From assembly GCA_032718475.1 (NCBI GenBank), contig JAUCBJ010007842.1, positions 1 through 64,000 of the forward strand: a stretch of 64,000 nucleotides of DNA, given 5' to 3'. The position numbers were made by a program, and so were the translations under genes. The notes beneath the pieces are model-generated. The model did no database searches. It had not been told where the DNA came from and saw only the letters and a list, made by a program, of their open reading frames with translations. Positions 49,906-61,203 of the stretch are shown here, in pieces. The DNA is from Nemertoderma westbladi. Its lineage: Eukaryota > Xenacoelomorpha > Nemertodermatida > Nemertodermatidae. The stretch's first letter is position 1. Every line of letters begins with the position of its first letter.

Positions 49906-50830
49906 GCAGAAGACTGAAACCAGTTTTTAGTGATTCATTGGAAATGCCGCCTGGCCCACATTATTATTGCTAGCTAGAGCTATATTTATTATCTTTTTAC
50001 TTTGACTCGGTAGTGTGAACGCGGTCGACGCGGTTGACGTTGATATTAATCTCGAATAAGTTCATGGATTAAAGAAGAAATTCTGTAAAGAGTTAATCGA
50101 CCAAACAATAATCGAGTATCTGCGTACGATTGCCCGTTGCGATCCAAACTCAAGTTACAATAATATTTTCACGCAGGTTTAGAAAGGGATCAGAATGTAC
50201 TTCTGACTCAGTTGTCGTAACAAATTTGGGACAAGTCAGTGTCCTATACGTTATAGGATTCCATCACTCATCATATCCCATTGAACCTGCACTTATTATT
50301 GTCGTACTCTGGCTATATATATCAGCTTATAATGCGGTATGTATTAAGTCTGAAGTTTATAGGAAGAAATGTCGTGATTTTCTAGAGATATAAACCCGAG
50401 ATCAACGATAATTATTTACAAATATATTTATACTTTTCGTTATATGCCAATTTGCATTTTAAGCAAGAAATTAAATTTTGCATACATATTAATGGTGTAA
50501 TATAAAATGATATTGTTCAGAAGTGAAATAAATGTGGAAGGAATTTACTGAATGATTTTCCTCATTGAACCAAATCCATATTATATTTTTTTAGTTGTTG
50601 CATTATCCTACCCATAGTGCACAAACACAATTCATATAATTTATTTATGATGTAAGTTCCATGCCGAATAAAGTGGTGCAGTACTGGGGATGGTGCAGCC
50701 CAGCCCCCATTGTGTTAATGATTTCATTGAATATTATTACTACATTGTTTTCACTGATGTGTATCGGTACTGGTATATGTTTCGATATAAATACGGGGTT
50801 ATGATATACTGTATTTGAGAAACGGAATGT
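49906..50830. other. Intergenic DNA with a partial MITE end
   Basis: At 49998-50024 TTTGACTCGGTAGTGTGAAC plus GCGG matches the right end of the MITE at 5241-5428. A frame at 50130-50393 (87 aa) has no recognisable domain and is not annotated as a gene. The rest is AT-rich. Confidence 0.55.
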
Positions 50831-53800
50831 GAGTCTCAGGTTACAGGAAATTTAAAAAAACAGGTTACAGAAACATTTATCTTCTAACGCAAAATTTAAC
50901 TATTATTTCGTTACACGAAATTTAACCATTCTCTCGTTACAGGAAATTTAACCTATCTCTCGATACACAAAATTTAACCATTCTTACGTTACACGAAATT
51001 AACCGTTCTCTCGTTACACGAAATTAACCGTTCTCTCGTTACACGAAATTTAACCGTTCTCTCGTTACAGGAAATTTAACCTATCTCGCGAACAAAACCA
51101 CAAAAGTAGATTATATTTGAAAAATTTGAAAAAATTTTCACTTTTGGTGCATGTTTGGTCAGTTGTTATCAGGATGAAATTTAAATGTAATTTTTCTCGC
51201 ATTAGCTTTTTTTGGGACACTTTCTCTATCTACTTTTTAACAACTCAACGGATTTTCGTTCTGTTTACAGAAATGTGTAGAGGAATATTCGCCGCAAAAA
51301 TTGAATAGACAGAATTTTGATATTTTTTCAAAAAAAAGTTATGGCATTTTTTGTGTAAAAAATCGCTAAATTTTGAATTTTTCGATTTTTCGGTATTTTT
51401 TAAACGAAAAATGCTATAACTTTTTTTTGAAGCAAACTTTCAAAATTATGTCTATACAATTTCAGCGGGGAATATTCCTCTACATAATTCTGCAAACAGA
51501 ACGAAAATACGTTGAGTAGTTAAAAAGTAGATAGAGAAAGTGTCCCAAAAAAAGCTAATGCGAGAAAAATTACATTTAAATTTCATCCTGATAACAACTG
51601 ACCAAACATGCACCAAAAGTGAAAATTTTTTCAAATTTTTCAAATATAATTTACTTTCGTGGTTTTGATTCCTATAGACTAATTTTAGGCGCTGATTCCG
51701 AAAATGGCAAAATATTTTCACATTTATGGGTGATTGATGGTCATTTTTGGTGTCAAATGTGGTGCTGCACCGAAATTTAAAAATTTGAAATTTTGGGTGA
51801 AAATTACAAAAGTTGCCATAACTCGAGAACAAAATACCTTATCGAAAAACAGATTTTAGATTCGGAATTACCATAAAATTTCACATCGGAAAACACATTA
51901 AAAAAAATATGATGAAAAAAAAGACTGGGGGTGAACCCCCCCCCCCCCCCTTAACCATTCTCTCTTTAAACGAAATTTATCCATTCTCTCGATACACATA
52001 CATTTAACCATTTTCTTATTACACGAAATTTAACCATTCGGTCATTTCGTGACATTTAACCATTATTGTGTTACATATAATTTTACCATTCTCGCGTTAC
52101 ACAAAATTTAACCTTTCTCTCGTTACACAAAATTTAATCAATCTCTCGTAACACAAAATTTAACCAATCTCTCGTTACACAAAATTTAACCAATCTCTCG
52201 TTACACGAAATTTAACCATTCTCTCGTTGCACTAAATTTAACCATTATCTCGTTCCACGAAATTTAACTATTCTATCGTTACACTAAATTGAACCATTCT
52301 CTCGTTACACGATATTTAACCATTCTCTCGTTACACGAAATTTAACCCTTCTATCGATACACAAAATGCAACCATTTTTCTCGTTACACGAAATTTAACA
52401 AATATCTCGTTACACAAAATTTAACCAATCCCTCGATACACAAAATTTAACAAATATCTCGTTACACAAAATTAAACCAATCTCTCGTTACACGAAATTT
52501 AACGGGTGTTTTTATGGGTGTTTGATGGTCATTTTACGGGTCAAATGTGGTGCTGCACCAAAATTTAAAAATTTGAAATTTTGGGTGAAAATTACAAAAG
52601 TTGTCATAACTCGAGAACAAAATACCTTATCGAAAAACAGATTTCAGATTCGGAATTACCATAAATTTCACATCGGAAAACACATTGAAAAAAAATAGGA
52701 TGAAAAAAAGATTGGGGGTGAACCCCCCCCCCCCCCCCCCTTAACCATTCTCTCTTTAAACGAAATTTATCCAATCTCTCGATACACAAAATTTAACCAT
52801 TCTCTGGTTACACTAAATTTAACCTATCTCTCGATGTGTGCACAAATTGGAACCATTTTCTCGTTACACGAAATTTAACCATTTTCTTATTACACGAAAT
52901 TTAACCATTCGGTCATTTCGTGACATTTAACCATTATTGTGTTACATATAATTTTACCATTCTCGCGTTACACAAAATTTAACCTTTCTCTCGTTACACG
53001 AAATTTAACCATTCTCTCGTTACACGAAATTTAACCATTCTCTCGTTACACGAAATTTAACCCTTCTATCGATACACAAAATGCACCATTTTTCTCGTTA
53101 CACGAAATTTAACAAATATCTCGTTACACAAAATTTAACCAATCCCTCGATACACAAAATTTAACCAATCTGTCGTTACACAAAATTTAACCATTCTCTC
53201 GTTACACAAAATTAAACCAATCTCTCGTTACACGAAATTTAACCATTCTCTCGTTGCACTAACTTTAACCATTATCTCGTTACACGAAATTTAACCATTT
53301 TCTGGATACACAAAATTTTACCATTTTTCTCGTTACACAAAATTTAATCAATCTCTCGTTACACAAAATTTAACCAATCTCTCGTTACACGAAATTTAAC
53401 CCTTCTATCGATACACAAAATGCACCATTTTTCTCGCTACACAAAATTTAACAAATATCTCGTTACACAAAATTTAACCAATCCCTCGATACACAAAATT
53501 TAACCAATCTGTCGTTACACAAAATTTAACCATTCTTTCGTTACACAAAATTAAACCAATCTCTCGTTACACGAAATTTAACCATTCTCTCGTTGCACTA
53601 ACTTTAACCATTATTTCGTTACACGAAATTTAACCATTTTCTGGATACACAAAATTTAACCATTTTTCTCGTTACACAAAATTTAATCAATCTCTCGTTA
53701 CACAAAATCTAACCAATCTCTCGTTACACGAAATTTAACCAATCTCTCGCTACACGAAATTTAACCATTCTCTCGTTACACAAAATTTAACCAATCTCTC

Positions 53801-54010
53801 GTTATACAAAATTTAACCATTCTCTCGTTACACAAAATTTAACCAATCTCTCGATACACAAAATTGAATCAATCTCTCGTTACACAAAATTTAACCATTC
53901 TCTCGTTACATAAAATTTAACCATTCTCTCGTTACACAAAATTTAACCAATCTCTCGTTACATAAAATTTAACCAATCTCTCGTTACATAAAATGTAACC
54001 AATCTCTCTT
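50831..54010 (+). repeat. 26-bp minisatellite, TCTCGTTACACGAAATTTAACCAT, with embedded inserts
   Basis: Variable 24-27-bp units (GTTACA-AAAATTTAACC, GATACACAAAA) occupy 50880-51090 and 51950-54010. The array is interrupted by a palindrome at 51095-51668 and by a ~260-bp block ending in poly-C that occurs twice (about 51690-51952 and 52505-52742). From about 52860 to 53640 longer blocks repeat, for example the TTCTATCGATACACAAAATG series, pointing to higher-order duplication. Confidence 0.92.
51095..51668. repeat. Large palindrome inside the minisatellite
   Basis: The two ~285-bp arms are complementary with few mismatches, from CAAAACCAC-AAAGTA on the left to its complement on the right, with the centre near 51381. 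Both contain the same apparent frame (FSLLVHVWSVVIRMKF), which is only symmetry. The arrays on both sides have the same orientation, so the palindrome is an insertion rather than the centre of the array. Confidence 0.85.
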
Positions 54011-55678
54011 TATAGTGGATGTAGTATGTTGCTGTGCTTCTGCACGACACTCGGACTTGGCCCTGCCAACCATTATTATCTACAGTATCACATGTATCAG
54101 TAGCACATGACTCCTACAGGATCCATTCCACTCCACTCTATGCCAAAACAACATTTCAATAATTCAGAGTCAATAACTGTGATAGTTAATTTGAACTTTG
54201 AACTCTACTTCAATTGAATGCAATTTATACAGCGCGTTACTTTTATTAATATTCTCGATTTAGTGGATTAAAGTTCAAGTAAACATCATATCAGATACAC
54301 AAATATTGCAGATACATAAATTATAATGCACAAAAACATAAATGTAATAAATAGTAGAATAGAATAAATAGTAGTATTGTGATTTGTTGTTAACACTAAT
54401 AAGCTGAAACTAACCGACTTCCAGATTCGAAACATATATTTTATGTTTCTTACTGCTTTTGGTGCCTAGTGTAATAATAATGTATCAGCAAGTACAGCCA
54501 GCTCCACCACCCTACCCCAGTAAAATAGTGGACCCAGTAATACCATACAAAGCACTAATACCTTGTACATTGAGTCCAGGTTAGTGACAAAACATGTGAA
54601 GAATAAAATTATATTGTGTAGTGTTATTTGTTTGATGTATTTTTAGATTGAGTTAAATAGCAGCCTTTTACAGTAATGTGATCAGAGTGCAGTATTTGTT
54701 TAACGAACAAATGTTGCGAATACTGTAAAGTTACGGGGTAAATAATATCAGTACATTGCAGTAGTTAAATATTTCTGAAATTTGAACATGAACACACTGA
54801 AAAAGGTTAATGGTGAAATTTATTTTTTAGCGGGGCAATGTACTTAATTAACATAAGTCGTTATTTTTTTTTGTTTTATTCTTACTTTGTTCCATTTAAG
54901 GTTGGTATGTTGAAACTTATTCGATATACAGTGGGGCCAAAAGATTAGCTTTTTATAATTTTTCAGATCATCTGCTCAACATACTCGCATTACTAGAGGG
55001 CTAAATGTCTGTAAACACTCTCCCATTTGTTTTGTTTTTGATCTGTTCAAGCTGAAACATGGCATATGTTATCCATCATAAGCTGCGTGTTTATGTAGAT
55101 GCCGTGACAGTAGGCCTATACGATGCAGTTTGACAGAACTTACAGGCAGGCCAAATTACTAAGATGCAGCCTGTTGTATTACATATCTGCAAAGAATCAG
55201 CTCAAAAAATGATAAACAACGAAATATGACGAGGTTTTCACATTCAAACACTAATATGCAAATTAAGGAACTACACGTTCGAAGGGCTTTCGCGCAGCAC
55301 GAGTCTCAGTTATGAGACACAAATTATGATTGAGCGATTCTATCACAAAATCGGTAAGCAAGAAATTTAACCTAACCGCCTATAAATCAAAGAAGATGGG
55401 AAAGTTCCTCCCTTTCAACCCCCCTTTTAATCTGCACCCCAACCCAAAGGCGCACAGAGGATCGATGATAGGCAGAGAGGTATTAACAGGCAATTTGTGT
55501 TTTAAAAGTAATATATTTTAGGAGTGGAGGCGACCCTAATTTGTAAGAAATATTATAACTTATCTTATGCCGATGTAGTATTGATACAGAAATATTAAGA
55601 AATTAATTTATCATGTCAATGCATCAACGAAATTATTTAGCTAATTTTATAGACTCGCTCCATTATACCCAAGAATTA
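54011..55678. other. AT-rich intergenic DNA
   Basis: Around 54970-55120 the phrase ACTAGAGGGCTAAATGTC, then CTCCCATTTGTTTTG and AAGCTGAAACATGGCA, matches the 312-bp repeat family of 28890-29560 at low identity. Otherwise nothing is recognised. Confidence 0.5.
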
Positions 55679-55679
55679 A

Positions 55680-56798
55680 ATCGCATTAATTCGCATCAGG
55701 GATCCCATTGAGAGACTGCTCTGTGGAAATCATAATGGGTTCCGTAAAGGTCGTGGACCATGGTAACCATTTTGGCGCTTAAATGATAATTGAAGGGTTA
55801 TCAAGAAAGAAAGACAGGCATCTGGCTGTTATCTTTGTTGACTTCTTCAAGGCCTTTTATTCAGTCTCTCGCTCACGTATGTTCAGCATACTTTCATTAT
55901 ATGGGATTCCTGATGAAATTATTGCAGCAATCAGATCAGTATACGATGGTTCGACAACATTTGTGTCTACTGTTGACGGTGACACAGAACCATTTGAAGT
56001 GTTATGGGGCGTCCTCCAAGGAGACACACTTGCGCCGTTCTTGTTCATAATTGTTGTTGACTATGTTCTACGCATGTCCTTAGATCATCATAATGATGAT
56101 GGGGTGATGATAACTCCACCTACTGGCTCCAGAAATCGAGGAAATCCTGCCAAGTACCTAACTGATCTAGACTTGCTGATTACTTAGGAGTACTATCAGA
56201 ATCATTAGAGGGAGCCCAACAGCTCCTCAGCTCATTAGAACAGGCTGCCTCTAGTGTTGGTCTTTTTATTAACTGCAATAAGGACAAATTTTGACAGTTA
56301 ACTTTGAATGTCCTCTGTCCTCAGCAAGTCTATGAACGGATGAGCACAAGCTCAAAGGATGGTATGCTTGAGCAAGTGGCCACTTCTGTTACCTGGGATT
56401 ATGGATCCGGAAATCAGATGAGGACCTTCGAATACGCATGGGAAAGGCATGGGCAACCTTGAATGGGCTTTCCAGGATTTGGAAGTCACCGAAAATTAAT
56501 CGGAAACTTAAGGTCCGATTATTTAGAGCATGCTGGGCTCCAACTGCTGAGGACACCAAATCTCTGGATGGCACATTCACAAGAATGCTACGCCGGGTTC
56601 ACTGTGTCAAGTACAATGCACACATCTTCAACCAGACACTATACAACATTGGAGGTGTCTCAATAGTTCTCTCAAACTTGACACTAGAACAAAGCCGCCT
56701 CCGCTTTGCAGGACATTGCTTACGCCGTGAGGACCAGCCAGTGCATAATCTTGTGCTTTGGTGGCCTCATGGAGTGAATAAGCATGGTGGACAGCCAT
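55680..56798 (+). mobile_element. LINE fragment, truncated at both ends
   Basis: Same family as 22995-24518. It contains motif A to motif B in one frame (VDFFKAFYSVS, GVLQGDTLAPFLF), then frame breaks around 56175, 56290 and 56385 and a ~25-bp deletion near 56530. FADD is destroyed by a one-base loss. A short duplication (TGTCCTC twice at about 56313) is present. The 3' tail is missing. Confidence 0.88.
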
Positions 56799-57039
56799 AA
56801 CTCATCGTTGAATTGAGATGTTGCCAGCCAGGCAGCAAACACGTCATGGAATAAGGGTAGATGGAAGTACAGTAGCTTGGAGAGAAGGGGCATCTTAATA
56901 AGTTAATATTGTTTAGATAAATTAAGACACAATTGCTAAGCAAATCAAATTAAATTAAATCACAATTAAATTCCCATGAAAGGAAACGCTGAAAATGCCG
57001 TTTTTGCCGCAATCAACTTAATTAACTAATTAACTGCTT

Positions 57040-57240
57040 TTATCTTAGCTTCTCGAAGGCCACACTCAAATTATACTTGGAAGATTTCTAAAGTACCAAG
57101 TTTGGTTAAATTTCATTGAGGATTGATCGAGTTATTAACGTTCAAAATTGGACACTACAAAAAGACAGAACGACAGGTTAATTAAAGGTACCCCTACGCT
57201 AAGGCTCAACTTTCTTCGTGGCTCGCGCCATAGTAGACGT
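57040..57240 (-). repeat. Dispersed repeat with TTCGTGGCTCGCGCC end
   Basis: Inverted relative of 39918-40140: CCAAGTTTGGTTAAATTTCA, GATCGAGTTATTAACG, then CTAAGGCTCAACTTTCTTCG and GGCTCGCGCC. It lies just upstream of the galectin-like exon. Confidence 0.55.
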
Positions 57241-57319
57241 ACAGTGTGGCAGTGGATCCAGGATTTCAGTTTGGGGTGGATAATTAATTGAAATAGTAAA
57301 CCGAGAATCTATATTGCAG

Positions 57320-57522
57320 GATATGCGTTAGATATAGTTGGTAAACCAGGATTGAATTGTGACATCTTCCAAATCAACCTGCAAACCGGGTTGAACGATT
57401 TACCGGACACACCGTTGCACATATCGGTCAGATGGGGGTTCCTAGGTGGATATGTTGTATTAAACTCCCTGCTGAACAAAGAGTGGCAATCTGAGGTCGG
57501 TACTGGACTGTCTAACATACAA
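57320..57522 (+). pseudogene. Galectin-type carbohydrate-recognition exon (partial)
   Basis: After an acceptor (ATATTGCAG) a frame without ATG reads YALDIVGKPGLN, CDIFQINLQTG, TPLHISVRWGF, GYVVLNSLLN and KEWQSEVG. This is the core of the galectin fold: FxINLxxG, then the sugar-binding series H-x-(N)-x-R (here HISVR), VxN (VVLN) and W-x-x-E (WQSE). H, R, N, W and E are kept; the middle Asn of HxNxR is Ser. The frame stops at TAG 57523, which is the first triplet of a TAGGCCTA palindrome. No other galectin exon was found nearby, so it is either an orphan exon of a gene extending over large introns or a relic. Galectins bind beta-galactosides. Confidence 0.65.
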
Positions 57523-57940
57523 TAGGCCTATGCAGTATTAAGTACAGTAAGATTGACACCTTTGTCACTGTTTTTTGCCATGAACACACTTGGTAACACA
57601 GTCAGTCATACGGGGGGTGTCTGGACTGTATTGAGGGCGATGTTGTTGTGACGTGACTCTATCAAAATGGTAAAATAATGACTGACTTGTAATTATAGAC
57701 TCCAAAAACTAGTTGTTGGAGCTCCGGTACCAGTTCCTGTGCCTATTATTACTATCTATCTGTAGGCCTATGTATATCTACCACTATCAATTAATTAAGT
57801 ATTAAGTACTTAAGTGTAAATTATTTTAATAATGAAAAATCTGATAGGCCAAGTGGTTCGGCTACTTATTTGAATTTTCATTAGCTGTTTATATTTGTCC
57901 ATGTGGTACAAATTGCCTACCGTTAACGGTACCACTACTA

Positions 57941-58640
57941 CCTGACTACTACTACTACATACTACGATCGGCATCCTTCATTGCATTATATATATTACAT
58001 ATATATTAAGAACGCTGTGCCGGCTTGTCGACAAAGTTGCGCCTCGACAACCTATCACCCGTGACATTTGCTAGATCATCTGCATCTTCAAGGCCAGTGT
58101 CCTTTAAAATGCGTCTTAAGAAAGTCAAAGCGGAGGCGTTTCAAATCAAGCGTCAAGCTACAGTAGGGCAGAATAATACAGTAGAACACCTAAAATGTTG
58201 TAGAGTCTGATTGGAGATGTGTGCATTGTTCTTGACACACTCAACCCGGCGCAGCATTCTTGTGAATGTGCCATCCAGAGATTTGGTATCCTCTGCAGTT
58301 AGAGCCCAGCATGGATTCCCATAAGAGTACTGGAACAACTGCTGCTCTAAATAATCGGACCTTAAGGTTCCGTTTTATTCTATGAAACTTCCAAAACATA
58401 TCTTGAGGGCTGTCTAGGTTGACTGTGATGATTTTGGTCTTCTTGGAATTTACAAAAAGACCAACACTAGAAGCAACCTTCTCCAATGAGCAGAGGGGCC
58501 GTTGGGCTCCCTCTAGTGATTCTGGCAATACCCCTATGTCATCAGCAAAGTCTAGATCAGTAAGGTACTTTGCTGGATTTCCTCTACGTCTCGTGCCAGT
58601 AGGGTGTGTTACCATCACCCTATCTTTATTAATATGGTCT
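57941..58640 (-). mobile_element. Old LINE fragment
   Basis: Minus-strand relic of the FADD family: LDFADDIGVLPESLEGAQRP, SSVGLFVNSKKTKI and a C-terminal RMLRRVECVKNN region survive, with several internal deletions. The tail GATCGGCAT-CTTCATTGC with CTA repeats is recognisable. It is the most diverged copy in the window. Confidence 0.85.
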
Positions 58641-59640
58641 GATTAAGTCGGGACCACAGCAGTAGTTGACCGCTATAGTTAGTAGGAAAAAAACTGAGCG
58701 AGAGAGGTCAGTTCTTGAATTTTGAATTAGGCCTATACATAATATATTATGTAATACAATCAATCAATTGTTGAATATATATAATACATTTTGTACAATA
58801 CATACAAATCTGTAATTTCAGAGTCACAATATGTAATAATTTTAAGAAATTGTTTTCATACTTTTGGACATTCTATCAGATTCAGTGAGATGATCCGAAT
58901 GGTTTTGTTATACGAACAGAGTGAGAGAAAGTAAAGCCACGAGGACATCAATTTTAGTACTTTTTGTATCACATAATCACCATCAAATCATAGCTGATTG
59001 AAAACCCAAATTGAAACATCTGTTGGAGGTAAAGTGTAAAATTGTAGGAATTTCTCACATATTATAATAGAAATTGAAAGTATCATTTGAAGTAGAAAAC
59101 GTTAGTACTTGAAAAATATTTACTCATTTATTTGCCCAGTAAATTTTAGGAATTTCACTTATGATCTGATAATTTGTGTTTACCAAGTTTGGTTACATTT
59201 TCATCATACTATTACTTTCACTTTCACCAGGCAATTGATTTGACAGTGTTTATAATTAAACGTAGTATCAACGCTAAGGCTCACCTACATTCCCAATGGG
59301 TCACTTACCCAGTAGTTTAAACTTTAAAATATAAAAGTCACTTTCCGAATAGGTCACTTGCCCATTATGCCACTTGCCACTAACATTTAAATGTATTTAA
59401 TAATCATCTTTGCTTATTAAACTGCAAATTTGATCAATATGTAATATAATAGATGTAATAAACAAATACAATGGTTAAAATTTAACATGGGTAGGCCTAG
59501 TATGTTAATTCATTTGTAATAATATATTTTGTTACATTATGTCAACTTAACAGTGTTCTGGTGAATTACTCGTCACGCTGCAAAGTACTACATTGCAGTG
59601 TTGCGGCCTATAGGACGGAACTCTGCAAAGTAATCAATAA
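58641..59640. other. AT-rich intergenic DNA
   Basis: Two near-repeats of GGTCACTT-CCCA-TA lie around 59296-59370. CCAAGTTTGGTTACATTTTCA then ACGCTAAGGCTCACCT at 59188-59290 is a weak match to the 57040 dispersed repeat. No gene was found. Confidence 0.5.
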
Positions 59641-60270
59641 CTTCTACTAATAATATCTACCAGAGTTTTTGGGGAAAACTCATTCGACCAGAAGAATCAG
59701 CTCGAGAAGCATATCGCGATTAGCGCAGTTTATAGTTTCACGAGTATTCCCCTCCGTCCTTCCTTGGCCATCTATGCCATATTTGAGAACACCGCACTTT
59801 CCGGATGGTTAGCCGATGTGTGCAGCCGAGCGATACGTTCTCATCCCCTCGTCTTGGGAACTAAACTTCCCCAAATACGAGCGTAATAAGGACTTAATAA
59901 GTTCATTCGATTTGAATGTTTCAGGCGCTTTCTGACTCCGTTTCGGAACGTTGATAGTCAGTTTAAAGATCTTGCGTTGATCAAACTCAGCCTCCGGGAT
60001 GCCGCCGCTGAGAAACTGGTTAGCGCTGGGTTTGCTATCTTAAAGATGTTTGCACCTAAAACCCGCATTCCTCCGTCCTGTAGCGACCCAAGATACCCTC
60101 GGGATACTCACTAAAGGAGATTCAAATCGAAAACATGGAGAAAGATATCGATTCGAGATACGTTTACTTCCTATATGATTTCTTGGAAGAAAGGTGACGT
60201 CAATCTGATGAGGAAATCAGCTAAGGGGAGAAGCATACCGAGATTCTACTCCATTAGACTCTGACTAACT
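59641..60270 (+). pseudogene. Upstream gag-like coding relic
   Basis: In the same frame as the ORF at 60364 this stretch is open except for TAATAA (59884), TAA (60112) and TGA (60262). It encodes plausible protein, for example FENTALSGWLADVCSRAI and KLSLRDAAAEKLVSAGFAIL. Four stops in about 520 codons down to 61203 is far fewer than chance in this AT-rich DNA. It resembles the N-terminal part of a gag-like protein by position only; I recognise no specific family. It could also be exons with small introns. Confidence 0.4.
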
Positions 60271-60298
60271 TTGTTCTTATTTCAAAGACCAACCCTTA

Positions 60299-60367
60299 AT
60301 GGAGATTTATTGTGCTTATTGTCGCATTAATAATAAGCATATCTTCGCTGTCTGCCCCAGTTTATGA
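60299..60367 (+). CDS. 22-codon frame with first zinc knuckle
   Basis: The frame encodes CAYCRINNKHIFAVC, a CX2CX5HX4C knuckle (one residue longer than the classical spacing). Its stop TGA overlaps the ATG of the next ORF as ATGA (60364-60367). In typical gag proteins two knuckles are separated by a few residues, which is the spacing seen here if the ribosome changed frame. Most likely it is the broken upstream part of the same protein. Confidence 0.4.
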   Translation: MEIYCAYCRINNKHIFAVCPSL

Positions 60368-61203
60368 CACAATGTCATTACTGCCAACTAAAGGGGCACG
60401 CTAGTTGGGAGTGCCCTTTTAGCCAAGACATCGAAAGAGTAGACGAGTTGATTGTATTTCGATACATACGAGCTTGGGAAGCTAGCGCAGATCTTCACGG
60501 CGAGTCGCGCCATCGTTATTATCCAGGATGCGCCTATGAGGGAGTGTATGCATTTCACCCCTTTCTTTTTCCCCAAATCAAACAGAAAACTCGTATTCCC
60601 AGTTACGAATTAATCAAATGCATGGGTGAGTGTATTTCAACCAAATATGTCAGAAAATATTTGAGAACTATTAACCCAAATAATCTTGACTCTTACAACT
60701 TGATCAGTTTTATTAGCCGAGACCTTGAATACGGTGAGACACTTATAAATGCACACACTGAACTGCAAGAAGTCCACCAACGGCCCTATGAGTACAAGGC
60801 GAGGGAACGGGAATTAGAAAGAACTGTTAAACCCCAAAAATTCCTTACTACTCACAGTCTACCCACGGCAGTCATGCAAACGACTAAAGCAGGACCAGTA
60901 CAAGCTGCTGTCCTGAGACGGGCCTTAAAGTTTGTGCGCCCTCAACCCCTTCGGCCCTCTGATAAACGTGTCGATATCGTAGTTCCACCACAGGAAAGAA
61001 GTGGACCTCCTATGGATATTGATCAACCAGGTACCTCGACCGGCGGATACACCGACAGCAACCTAAACCCTTCTGTTGCAATTGTATTGCACCCTTCCCC
61101 AAGGAGTTATAGGCCTCCTAGTAAAGTGGCTTGTGCTGTGGAGAAAAAGACTACACAAAGGTTTAAAAAACTCCATAAACGTCATTCTAGAAAGAAGGAT
61201 TGA
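60364..61203 (+). CDS. Zinc-knuckle (CCHC) protein, gag-like
   Basis: A 279-aa open frame starting with CHYCQLKGHASWEC, a classical CX2CX4HX4C knuckle (C4, C7, H12, C17) that binds single-stranded nucleic acid in gag proteins and cellular RNA-binding proteins. The middle (FRYIRAWEA to ISRDLEYGETL) is unassigned and probably helical. The C-terminus is Pro-rich (RPQPLRPSDKR, MDIDQPGTSTGG) and ends in a basic tail, KKTTQRFKKLHKRHSRKKD, suitable for nuclear import or RNA binding. No protease, RT or integrase follows, so it is not a complete retroelement. It could be an orphan or domesticated gag, or an exon of a host gene. Confidence 0.55.
   Translation: MTQCHYCQLKGHASWECPFSQDIERVDELIVFRYIRAWEASADLHGESRHRYYPGCAYEGVYAFHPFLFPQIKQKTRIPSYELIKCMGECISTKYVRKYLRTINPNNLDSYNLISFISRDLEYGETLINAHTELQEVHQRPYEYKARERELERTVKPQKFLTTHSLPTAVMQTTKAGPVQAAVLRRALKFVRPQPLRPSDKRVDIVVPPQERSGPPMDIDQPGTSTGGYTDSNLNPSVAIVLHPSPRSYRPPSKVACAVEKKTTQRFKKLHKRHSRKKD

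Noticed and set aside
50130-50393. 87-codon frame with a possible membrane segment
   Set aside because: No recognisable domain, ordinary length for chance in this region, and no splice or promoter evidence.
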